A DNA stretch of 64,000 bases, from positions 62,001 to 126,000 of the forward strand of contig JAIQFT010000009.1 of assembly GCA_020073185.1 (NCBI GenBank). Direction: 5' to 3'. This stretch comes from Terriglobia bacterium. GTDB lineage: Bacteria > Acidobacteriota > Terriglobia > Terriglobales > Acidobacteriaceae. Position numbers and translations under genes: made by a program. Position 1 is the stretch's first letter; each line of letters starts with the position of its first letter. Below the pieces are notes generated by a model that worked only from the letters and a program-made list of their open reading frames with translations, had not been told where the DNA came from and did no database searches. Below, piece after piece: positions 1-6,820 of this stretch.

Positions 1-1878
1 ACTCGCCGCAATCGTGGGTGCAGCCGTATTGCTGGGCGGTGCCGCAGCAGGATTGGCTCGCTTGAACTCGCTGTCCATGGGCGTGCCCTGGGGAGGGGCG
101 AACGCCCGCCAGACCTGCCATCCGCCTATCACCAGCACCGCCACCAGGATGACGCCGCCGGTAGTTCTCAGCCTCCAGGGCGACGGCCGTTGCGCCGCCA
201 AGCTGGACAACACCGCTTCGCGTGTCGAAGCAGCCGTGGGCAGTTCGTCGCCACCATCCTCATCCTGATCTCGCACCGGCGCCGGCTTGGGCCGGGCGGA
301 AGCCTGCACGGCCGCAGCCGCCGCAGCAGCCATCGCGCGCGGCTTGACAAAATCAGGCTTGTTGACCGGCGGCGGAGGCGCCACTGCCTCCAGCGGCGCA
401 ACCGGAGTACTCGCTACCACTGGAACACTGACCACCGCCGGCACACTTGCTTCTCTCGGCGCGACTCTTTCCACCGGTGGCGGCGCGACTGTTTTTTCCA
501 CCGCCACTAAGCTGCGCTTCGCTGGCGGTTCCTGCTCTGCCTTGACCTCGGACTTGACGACCGGAGCAGGCACGGGCGGCGGCGGCACAGGCCGCTCGAT
601 CGGTGCAACGCTTGCGGTGGATACGACAACCGGCGTCGGTTCAGCTGCTGGCTGCGGCTTTGGCGCAGGCGGCGGCACAGGCCGCTCGACCGGTGCAACG
701 CTTGCGGTGGATACGACAACCGGCGTCGGTTCAGCCGCTGGCTGCGGCTTTGGCGCAGGCGGCGGCACAGGCCGCTCGACCGGTGCAACGCTTGCGGTGG
801 ATACGACAACCGGCGTCGGTTCAACTGCTGGCTGCGGCTTTGGCGCAGGCGGCGGCGCAGGCCGCTCCTCAACGTCCAGCTTGAGGATTTCTTCGATCAT
901 AGCCGGCATGGTTTCTTCCGCCTGCGGATCTGCCAGGAACGGTTCCATTAGCGCCGCTGCCATCACCGTGTGCGGACGCGAGACAGAGGACGGCGCCGGC
1001 CCCGGTTGGCTGACGGTGATCCCCGCTACCAGTTCGGATACGCGTCGCAGGAGCAGCACGTCACTGCTTTCGAAGGCGTGGGCTCGGGAGGAAAACACTT
1101 CCAACACGCCCGCCGGACATCCCTGCACGCGCACCGGAACAATCACGATGGAACGCAGTTCCAGGCGGCGGCAAACCAGGCGGTCGGCACGAGGATCGGT
1201 TTCCGTGTCTTCGCAGCGCACAATCTCGCCGGTGCGCACGCATTCGCCCGAAAGTCCTAAGTTGGGATCGACCCGTGCCCCGATACCGGGCGCATTCCCG
1301 CTGCTGGCGCGGCACACGATCTCTCCGCCCTCTTCCAGGGCAATCGCACCGCCGGTGGCGCGAGTCATGCTGCGCACTCGTTCCACGATGTACGTCAGCG
1401 CCGCGTCACCGGTGAGCTTATCGCTGGTCAGCTCGCGGCGCAGGGCGGCGATTTCGTCGCGCGTATGCGCTGGTGGCCAGGACGGAAGCGCCACATTCGG
1501 GCCGGGCGCGATCAGCGGACGCCGGTCGCGCGCCAGCCACTGCGCCAGGTGAAGCCGGCTCCTCTCGGCAATTTCCTCAAACCGGATTCCCAACCGCCCC
1601 GAGCTGTCCGTCCACGCAATCCGGCCCACGCCGACTATCCGTCCGCCGGTTTCCGGAAGATCAAAATGGAGAGGGGTGGTGGTGCCGCTGGGCACGCTGC
1701 CCAGCGCTTGCACGCCCATGCCAGTCTCGCTCAGATCGAGGAGCAGCGCTCCGGTCTGGAACGCCAAGTCGACGGTGATCAGCTGCGAATCCACCACGCT
1801 GCGCCGCAGCGAAGTACGCCGGTCATTCGCGCCTTCGTCCTTAGGCGGTTCGGTCTCTCCCGTCAGTATCGTGCCCAT
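1..1878 (-). CDS. PilZ-GAF domain protein with 30-residue repeats and C-terminal membrane segment (3' end off window)
   Basis: The frame is open from an ATG at 1878 (an in-frame stop lies three codons upstream) to the left edge, 626 codons without a stop. Residues about 18-118 look like a PilZ domain, which binds cyclic di-GMP, with an RxxxR stretch (RRTSLRR) and DLSETG. Residues about 150-300 look like a GAF sensor domain. Then comes a proline/alanine-rich linker with three nearly identical 30-residue units (about residues 340-432). A hydrophobic segment lies near residues 573-588 (GGVILVAVLVIGGW), followed by a short Pro/Ala tail running off the edge. It sits 32 bp downstream of a small coiled-coil gene, so the two probably form an operon. 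A cytoplasmic c-di-GMP and small-ligand sensor tethered by a late membrane helix is inferred. A long open frame on the opposite strand (287-1552) is the GC-rich shadow of this gene. Confidence 0.8.
   Translation of the reverse strand, partial: MGTILTGETEPPKDEGANDRRTSLRRSVVDSQLITVDLAFQTGALLLDLSETGMGVQALGSVPSGTTTPLHFDLPETGGRIVGVGRIAWTDSSGRLGIRFEEIAERSRLHLAQWLARDRRPLIAPGPNVALPSWPPAHTRDEIAALRRELTSDKLTGDAALTYIVERVRSMTRATGGAIALEEGGEIVCRASSGNAPGIGARVDPNLGLSGECVRTGEIVRCEDTETDPRADRLVCRRLELRSIVIVPVRVQGCPAGVLEVFSSRAHAFESSDVLLLRRVSELVAGITVSQPGPAPSSVSRPHTVMAAALMEPFLADPQAEETMPAMIEEILKLDVEERPAPPPAPKPQPAVEPTPVVVSTASVAPVERPVPPPAPKPQPAAEPTPVVVSTASVAPVERPVPPPAPKPQPAAEPTPVVVSTASVAPIERPVPPPPVPAPVVKSEVKAEQEPPAKRSLVAVEKTVAPPPVERVAPREASVPAVVSVPVVASTPVAPLEAVAPPPPVNKPDFVKPRAMAAAAAAAVQASARPKPAPVRDQDEDGGDELPTAASTREAVLSSLAAQRPSPWRLRTTGGVILVAVLVIGGWQVWRAFAPPQGTPMDSEFKRANPAAAPPSNTAAPTIAAS
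581..850 (-). repeat. Three tandem 90-bp in-frame repeats
   Basis: Three consecutive 90-bp units begin at 581, 671 and 761 and differ by only a few bases. They encode 30-residue Pro/Ala/Val-rich units inside the linker of the PilZ-GAF gene, each containing VVVSTASVAPVERPVPPP or close to it. A partial fourth unit begins at 851. The near identity at DNA level suggests recent expansion or homogenisation and a copy number that could vary between strains. Confidence 0.9.
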
Positions 1879-1910
1879 CTGTTCTTACCCGAGCCAATCT
1901 GGCCGCGCGA

Positions 1911-2156
1911 TTACGGGAACTGCCGAATGCCGGACGGCGGAGCCATTGGCTCCGCCGGTTTCACCGTAGCGACGACGGCCGCCGCCGCGGAAATCCGTGG
2001 TGTCGTCACCATGCTGGGCACGGACCTTGAAGCGCTCGTTTCCGCATCGTTGTCATCGGCCAGCAAACGCGCGGCCACGCGCAACGCCTCAATTTCCTTC
2101 TGCAACTGCTGAATTTCGAGTTCTTTCTGCCGCAACACTTCGTAGAGATTCTTCAT
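1911..2156 (-). CDS. Small coiled-coil protein (81 aa)
   Basis: This 81-residue protein begins MKNLYEVLRQKELEIQQL. The first 45 residues are a strong heptad-like, Glu/Gln/Leu-rich coiled coil, and the rest is a low-complexity Ala/Val/Pro segment. The family is not recognised. It lies 32 bp upstream of the PilZ-GAF gene on the same strand, and the coiled coil may multimerise or recruit that protein (inference). No strong Shine-Dalgarno sequence stands directly before the ATG; an AGAGGA stands further upstream. Confidence 0.65.
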   Translation of the reverse strand: MKNLYEVLRQKELEIQQLQKEIEALRVAARLLADDNDAETSASRSVPSMVTTPRISAAAAVVATVKPAEPMAPPSGIRQFP

Positions 2157-2351
2157 GGGGAATCACACGACTTCCTCTTGGACTTGTCATCTGGGTGTTG
2201 CGTTACTTTAACTCGAATTCAGTGAAAAATTGAAGCAGATAAATTGTCGTGATTTTGGCGGCAGAGGGATAGATAACTGAAGTAAGCAAAAACTGGGGTT
2301 ACTAACATAACGCAGGCGGGGACGCCATAGCCGGCGCCGCACTTTCTAGTC

Positions 2352-3371
2352 TTACCCGCCGATATGCACCATCGTCCTTGAGGCCGGCACAAAGTCCGGC
2401 TCACCGATGCGGTGGCGCGCTTCCTTACGCTGGATGACTTTACGGAGGAATGCCGCCAAGTCGTCGTCCGAACCGCCCTGCCTCATGACCGACGCCAGAT
2501 CGTGGTCGAAAGCTGAAAACAGACAAGTGCGGATTTTCCCGTCCGAGGTGACGCGCACCCGGCTGCAGTGCCCGCAGAAGGGATGCGAAACCGGCGCGAT
2601 GATCCCGATCTCGCCCACGCCGTCGTCGAAGCGGTAACGCCGCGCTGTCTCGCTGCGCTCGTGGGGAATTTCCCGCAGCGGCCGAAACTCCGCCATGCGC
2701 TCCAGGATTTGCTCCAGCCGCACCACGATTTCCGGCGACCACACCCGATCTTCTTCCAGCGGCATGAACTCAATGAAGCGCACCACCACGCCTTCTTCGC
2801 GCGCGAACCTGCCGAAAGCGGGAATCTGATCGTCGTTAAAGCCGCGCAGCAGCACGCAGTTGACTTTCACCGGCGACAGTCCCACCCGCCGCGACTCCCG
2901 CACTCCCGCCAGCACCGCCTCGAAGCCGTTGGACACGCGGGTAATGCGCGCAAACCGCTCCGCATCGACCGCGTCCATGCTGACCGTGACCCGCCGCAGC
3001 CCTGCGTCTTTCAGCGGCTGCGCCAAGTCCGCCAGCAGGTGTCCGTTGGTCGTGATCGCGATGTCCAGCGCCTCGCCGTCAAGGGTACGCAGGCGCGCCA
3101 ACTCGCGGACAAATTCCACCACGCCATGCCGCAGCAGCGGTTCTCCGCCCGTGATTCGCACCTTCGTAATTCCCAGCGACGTGAGCACGCGCGCGATGCG
3201 CAAGTAATCGGAGAACGGCAACTCGGCGTAAAGCGCGCCCTGGTTCCCGGTGCGGCAGTACACGCACTTGTAATTGCAGCGGTCGGTGATGGCGATGCGC
3301 AGATCGGTAATGGCGCGCCCGTACTTGTCCGTCAGCCGCGTATCCCGTGCGAGTTCAGCGATCGCCGCCAT
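2352..3371 (-). CDS. moaA: GTP 3',8-cyclase MoaA (molybdenum cofactor biosynthesis)
   Basis: Radical SAM enzyme that starts molybdopterin synthesis by converting GTP to 3',8-cyclo-GTP. The N-terminal cluster motif is CNYKCVYC (CxxxCxxC), followed by TGGEPLLR. The C-terminal second 4Fe-4S motif is CGHCSRVRVTSDGKIRTC, and the protein ends in the Gly-Gly typical of MoaA (VHIGG). The frame is open to 3530, but starting at the ATG at 3371 gives 339 aa, matching the family, whereas the upstream extension (MQVETPAPP...) is atypical. Other moa genes are not nearby, so moaA is solitary here. MsrP, a molybdopterin enzyme, is encoded at 59803-60747 and would use the product. Confidence 0.95.
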   Translation of the reverse strand: MAAIAELARDTRLTDKYGRAITDLRIAITDRCNYKCVYCRTGNQGALYAELPFSDYLRIARVLTSLGITKVRITGGEPLLRHGVVEFVRELARLRTLDGEALDIAITTNGHLLADLAQPLKDAGLRRVTVSMDAVDAERFARITRVSNGFEAVLAGVRESRRVGLSPVKVNCVLLRGFNDDQIPAFGRFAREEGVVVRFIEFMPLEEDRVWSPEIVVRLEQILERMAEFRPLREIPHERSETARRYRFDDGVGEIGIIAPVSHPFCGHCSRVRVTSDGKIRTCLFSAFDHDLASVMRQGGSDDDLAAFLRKVIQRKEARHRIGEPDFVPASRTMVHIGG

Positions 3372-3673
3372 ACCATGCTCGCAAACTGAAAACTCAAAGT
3401 CTGGCTGAAACTGGGAGCTCAGGGCGGACTCACGTGACAGCCGGAGAACGCTGTCCACTGGAAGGCGTTTCCTTTCCAAGTGGCCCATCCTGCCGATGGG
3501 CACGGGAGGCGCCGGCGTTTCCACCTGCACCCTGATCCCGGTTCAACCACGCCGGGAGTCGCCGCCGGGACCATGGTATCCCTGAAGGTCCAGACGGTCG
3601 GAAACCACGCACCGTATTATAGATGCACTCGTCAAGCTCCGGGGTTCGCAAGCCCGGCGGAGGGTTGCCTCAA

Positions 3674-3700
3674 TAAAAAACCCGGGCCGACGTGCCCGGG
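3674..3700 (-). terminator. Rho-independent terminator of the FecR-like gene
   Basis: On the minus strand a 7-bp GC-only stem (CCCGGGC/GCCCGGG, 6-nt loop, 3681-3700) is followed by a run of T (3675-3680). It lies just downstream of the FecR-like gene and before moaA. Confidence 0.85.
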
Positions 3701-3727
3701 GCTTAGAGGCACGAACTCAGAAATCTC

Positions 3728-4393
3728 TTACGGCGGGCTAAGCGGCCTGTTGCTACTTTTTGTGGTCTCCCACGCTACGAACCCTATCAGCACCCCAAGT
3801 CCAACCCCTGCTCCGAGGGCAATTGCATTCCCTTTGTTGACCACCGCGCCGTGACTGACGCCGGCATCGGCCTGTGGCAGCGGCTCGGGATCCGCAATGG
3901 TGGTTGCATTTCCTTCCGCGATCAGCTTCTCGCTGCTGCCGTCGGTCAACTTCACCGACCCGCGCAGCGCCGCGATCATGACCTTGCCGCTACCGCGTAC
4001 CACCCGATAGCTGGAGCGCCCTTCCGACGCTGGTGTCACCACCAGCTTTTGGATCTGCGTCTTCATACTGTTTTCGGTGGTGACCATCGTGGAACCGGAA
4101 CTCAGCCTCACCGCGTCGCCCTGGTACACCAGCAACGACGACGGGCCCACCAGCACCGTGCTGCCCTGCGCGGTTAACGTCACCGCGCTGTCGGCAGGCG
4201 TTTGGATGGTGTCACCCGAGAAAACCGCAGAGGAATTCGCCGCGCCCACTCCGTTGAGCGTGACCGCGTTCGTGGCGTACAGCATCGCAGGGTGTGTTTC
4301 CGCCGACATTGTCGCCGCCGGAAGCAGCGCCGCGAGCATTAGTGCAAGAACTCTTCCCAGCAATCGATCAGTCATGAAAACCGACCTTGTCAT
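3728..4393 (-). CDS. Secreted FecR-like protein with C-terminal membrane segment
   Basis: This 221-aa protein has an N-terminal signal sequence (GRVLALMLAALLPAATMSA). The middle part resembles a FecR-type beta domain: TLNGVGAANSSAVFSGDTI and the DSAVTLTAQGSTVLVGPSS segment match the usual pattern of step-wise beta repeats. Near the C terminus is a Gly/Ala/Val-rich hydrophobic helix (AIALGAGVGLGVLIGFVAW). FecR domains often sense periplasmic or envelope states, but no partner sigma factor lies next to it, so its role is open. The start could also be the internal Met at residue 7. A terminator follows directly. Confidence 0.7.
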   Translation of the reverse strand: MTRSVFMTDRLLGRVLALMLAALLPAATMSAETHPAMLYATNAVTLNGVGAANSSAVFSGDTIQTPADSAVTLTAQGSTVLVGPSSLLVYQGDAVRLSSGSTMVTTENSMKTQIQKLVVTPASEGRSSYRVVRGSGKVMIAALRGSVKLTDGSSEKLIAEGNATTIADPEPLPQADAGVSHGAVVNKGNAIALGAGVGLGVLIGFVAWETTKSSNRPLSPP

Positions 4394-4834
4394 GTATTTA
4401 AGTGAGCGTAAATCGTACTTTGCTTTTGGAGTTGCGGCAACGGTTTTTCAATCCCAGGGCATCGGCGGTAACACCATCGGCCCGCGATCCACACATAACA
4501 CAACGCATGACGAAAGTCCCGCCTGGTTACCTTAGTAACTTACCTGGTTGATTCGGACCTAGTTTCCCCGCCGCTTGTCCTACCAGCGGTTTTCACCAGC
4601 AATAATCAACGTTTCCTCCACCTCGCTGGTACTTGCGGGTGTGAGCTTGTAGATGTCACTCCGGCGGCCCCCGGTTGCCTGCTTTCTTGATTTCTTGGCT
4701 CAGTCTCAATTTGGGACGGTGTCCCATTGTGGCCTGAACCAAATAAAACTGTGGATAAACTGTGGAAAACATCGCCCTGTCGGATTCGAACCGGTCGCCC
4801 AACAAAAACGCTACTGGATATCGCGGTAGGATAG
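4394..4834. other. Intergenic region between divergent FecR-like gene and queG
   Basis: No gene is supported in these 441 bases. They hold a pair of DnaA-box-like 9-mers (4750-4769), a short inverted repeat GTTAC-CTTA-GTAAC (4526-4539), and a stretch resembling a tRNA T-arm on the minus strand near 4775-4800, which I rejected as a tRNA. Promoters for both flanking genes are presumably here, but none stands out. Confidence 0.6.
4750..4769 (-). promoter_or_regulatory. Two adjacent DnaA-box-like sites
   Basis: TGTGGATAA (4750-4758) is the exact reverse complement of the consensus DnaA box TTATCCACA. TGTGGAAAA (4761-4769) is a one-mismatch version in the same orientation, 11 bp away, about one helical turn. 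No dnaA, dnaN or clearly AT-rich unwinding element is present, so an origin is not supported; a DnaA-responsive promoter or titration site is possible. Confidence 0.4.
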
Positions 4835-5950
4835 TTGGCGCAACTCGTGCCCTCCGCCACCGCCATCACCGACTTCATCAGCCGGGCCGCCGGCGCCGCC
4901 GGCTTCGACCTCAGCGGCATCGCCCCCGTGCGCCAATTTCCCGAACTCGAGTATTTTCCTGCCTGGATCGCCTCCGGCCACGCCGGCGAAATGAGCTATC
5001 TCGAATCCCGCGGCGAGTCGGGCGATCTGAAGCGGGCTGGGCTCGCCGAAGTCGCTCCCTGGGCGCGCTCAGTCATCGTTTGCGCGATCAATTACAACAC
5101 CCGTCAGCCGCGCTCGACCGACCCTCCATCCGCCATAGCCTGCCCCGAGCGCAGTCGGGGCTATCGACCATCGCCGAATTCCGGGTGGATTTCCCGCTAT
5201 GCCTGGTCCGTCCAGGACTACCACGCCGTTCTCCTGAGCCGCCTGCGTGTCGTCGAAGCAAGGCTGAAGCAAGAATCGCCCGGTTGCGAAACCCGCTGCT
5301 ACGTGGATACTGGCCCGCTGGTCGAGCGCGTCTGGGCCAAGTACGCCGGCATTGGCTGGCAAGGCAAGAATACCTGCCTCATCCATCAGCACTTTGGCTC
5401 GTGGATTTTTCTCGGCGTGATCCTCACTTCGCTCGAGCTTGAGCCCGATATTCCCGCGCCCGACCGCTGCGGCGCCTGCACGCGCTGCCTGGACGCCTGT
5501 CCGACCGACGCCTTTGTGTCGCCTTACCACCTCGACGCCACCCGCTGCATTTCCTATCTCACTATCGAAAAGCGCGGCAACATCCCGGAGAACCTGCGCG
5601 ACGGTATCGGCCGCCACGTCTTCGGCTGCGACATCTGCCAGGACGTCTGCCCGTGGAACCGCCGCGCACCCGTCACCGCCGCACTTGAGTTCGCCCCGCG
5701 CCCTGGTCTGGTGAATCCCGCGCTGGAATGGCTGGCGGCGATGAACGAAGACGAATTCCGTGCCACCTTCCGCGGCTCACCCATTAAGCGCGCCAAGTAC
5801 AATGGCCTGCGTCGTAACGTGGCCATCGCCATGGGCAACAGCGGCGACTCCAGCTTCCTGCCGACACTGGAAAAACTCGCCGCCGATCTCGACGCCACCG
5901 TCGCCTCCCACGCCCGCTGGGCCATAGACAAACTCCGCCAACGCAGGTGA
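4835..5950 (+). CDS. queG: Epoxyqueuosine reductase QueG
   Basis: Cobalamin-dependent iron-sulfur enzyme for the last step of queuosine synthesis in tRNA. The two ferredoxin-like cluster motifs are clear: CGACTRCLDACP near residue 210 and CDICQDVCPWN near residue 265. YVDTGPLVER near residue 155 carries the conserved Asp, and a HEAT-like C-terminal helix repeat follows (residues 320-371). At 371 aa it is slightly longer than usual, partly because of an in-frame palindromic insertion (around residues 98-110, ACPERSRGYRP). The chosen start is a TTG with GGTAGGA just upstream; a GTG at 4847 is an alternative. Confidence 0.95.
   Translation: MAQLVPSATAITDFISRAAGAAGFDLSGIAPVRQFPELEYFPAWIASGHAGEMSYLESRGESGDLKRAGLAEVAPWARSVIVCAINYNTRQPRSTDPPSAIACPERSRGYRPSPNSGWISRYAWSVQDYHAVLLSRLRVVEARLKQESPGCETRCYVDTGPLVERVWAKYAGIGWQGKNTCLIHQHFGSWIFLGVILTSLELEPDIPAPDRCGACTRCLDACPTDAFVSPYHLDATRCISYLTIEKRGNIPENLRDGIGRHVFGCDICQDVCPWNRRAPVTAALEFAPRPGLVNPALEWLAAMNEDEFRATFRGSPIKRAKYNGLRRNVAIAMGNSGDSSFLPTLEKLAADLDATVASHARWAIDKLRQRR
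5139..5166 (+). repeat. Short palindromic element inserted in frame in queG
   Basis: CCCCGA-GCGCAG-TCGGGG with partly matching ATAG/CTAT flanks forms a hairpin inside queG and encodes CPERSRG. Similar GAGCGCAGTCGAGG or GAGCGCAGCGAGG cores occur between genes at 56910-56935 and 57401-57434. It is likely a REP-like interspersed sequence tolerated in a surface loop (inference). Confidence 0.55.
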
Positions 5951-6031
5951 CCGGCGGCTTTCGATATTCACCCCGAGCGTTTCGATGCCAGCACGCCTAT
6001 CCGTAGCCCGTCAGCGCGACCCGCGCACCAT

Positions 6032-6047
6032 GTAAGTAATTACTTAC
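6032..6047. promoter_or_regulatory. Perfect 16-bp palindrome, candidate operator
   Basis: GTAAGTAATTACTTAC is a perfect 16-bp palindrome, AT-rich in a GC-rich region, 140 bp upstream of the glycine-zipper gene. Size and symmetry fit a dimeric repressor site (TetR/MarR-like), but no such regulator lies nearby. Confidence 0.5.
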
Positions 6048-6186
6048 TACGGCGCGAAATCTTCCCTGCTCTAAGGCTGGCAAGAACTTACAACTAACAG
6101 ATTTTCATATACTTGCATTTGGCACGCACACTGCTCTTCCGACGCGTTGTGCAGGTTGGGCCGCAAGGCTCAGCCGGGAGGAAGAG

Positions 6187-6641
6187 ATGAAATCCACCGT
6201 CGTCCGTTCGGCGATTGTTTCCGCGGTTATCACTGCGGTGCTGGTTTCCGCGCTGGGACTGTGGGCGGTTCCCAAGTTCGTAAGTCCGCACCCACCCCAG
6301 GTCGCCCAGGCCGATGACACCGTCATGCAACCCGCGGTTTACGACCGTCCTTCGCCGGCAAACTCCGACCGGCCAGTATCAACCACCCGAGCGCGCGCGC
6401 GCGCCACGCCACCTCAACCTACGCCAACTCAACCTATAACGACCGGGTTGTCCGCGACGCCTACGGCGAGCCGGTTCGTCATTACCGCTCCACCGAGAAG
6501 TCGGCGCTGATCGTTGCCGGCTCGGCCGGTACGGGCGCTGCCATTGGCGCGATCGCCGGCGGCGGTAAGGGCGCGGCCATCGGCGCCATCTCCGGCGGCG
6601 TAGCCGGCTTCATCTACGACCGCCTGACGGCGAACAAATAG
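6187..6641 (+). pseudogene. Glycine-zipper envelope protein, frameshifted at a (GC)7 tract
   Basis: The start is well supported (GGGAGGAAGAG before the ATG at 6187). The N terminus is a membrane or signal segment (AIVSAVITAVLVSALGLWAV). As written, the frame goes off at a (GC)7 dinucleotide run (6391-6404) and ends at 6510 in low-complexity Thr/Pro sequence. Removing one GC unit restores a continuous 150-residue frame ending at TAG 6639-6641, whose C terminus is a glycine zipper (GTGAAIGAIAGGGKGAAIG, then GGVAGFIYDRL). Such domains are found in small membrane or outer-membrane proteins. The shift could be a sequencing error, real inactivation, or slip-strand phase variation. A hairpin terminator follows at 6679. 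Confidence 0.75.
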
Positions 6642-6678
6642 TCAGCGAATCTCACCGGCGGCAGACGATCGGACAAGC

Positions 6679-6720
6679 AGGCCCGACGCAGCATGTGACT
6701 CCGCGTTGGGCCTTTGCTCT
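6679..6720 (+). terminator. Hairpin terminator after the glycine-zipper gene
   Basis: AGGCCCGACGC (6679-6689) pairs with GCGTTGGGCCT (6703-6713) with one G-T wobble, and the T-rich TTGCTCTT follows. It lies 40 bp after the restored stop codon. Confidence 0.55.
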
Positions 6721-6820
6721 TCGCGCCTTTCGTAGACGCTGGTCCGCAGTTCCGACTTATTCGGAATTGGAAAGGGCCACCTGCATCCGCGCGTTCAAAC
6801 CGGCTAAGTTGTGTCGCGAG

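Noticed and set aside
581-868. Regular 90-bp repeats as a possible CRISPR array
   Set aside because: The units are contiguous, with no unique spacers, and are coding; no cas genes are present.
287-1552. Long open frame on the plus strand encoding a Gly/Ser/Thr-rich repeat protein
   Set aside because: It is antisense to the PilZ-GAF gene, whose minus-strand frame has real domains and a membrane helix. The repeats appear in both frames because the DNA is repeated.
2219-2404. 61-codon minus-strand frame after moaA
   Set aside because: Overlaps the end of moaA and has no ribosome site or domain.
4770-4835. tRNA-like T-arm (GGTTCGAATCC) on the minus strand
   Set aside because: Only three of five T-stem pairs form, and no matching acceptor, D-arm or anticodon arm was found upstream.
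6187-6510. Annotating the 107-aa frame as the complete native protein
   Set aside because: Its last 40 residues are low-complexity out-of-frame sequence; the in-frame glycine-zipper tail after a two-base correction is far more protein-like.
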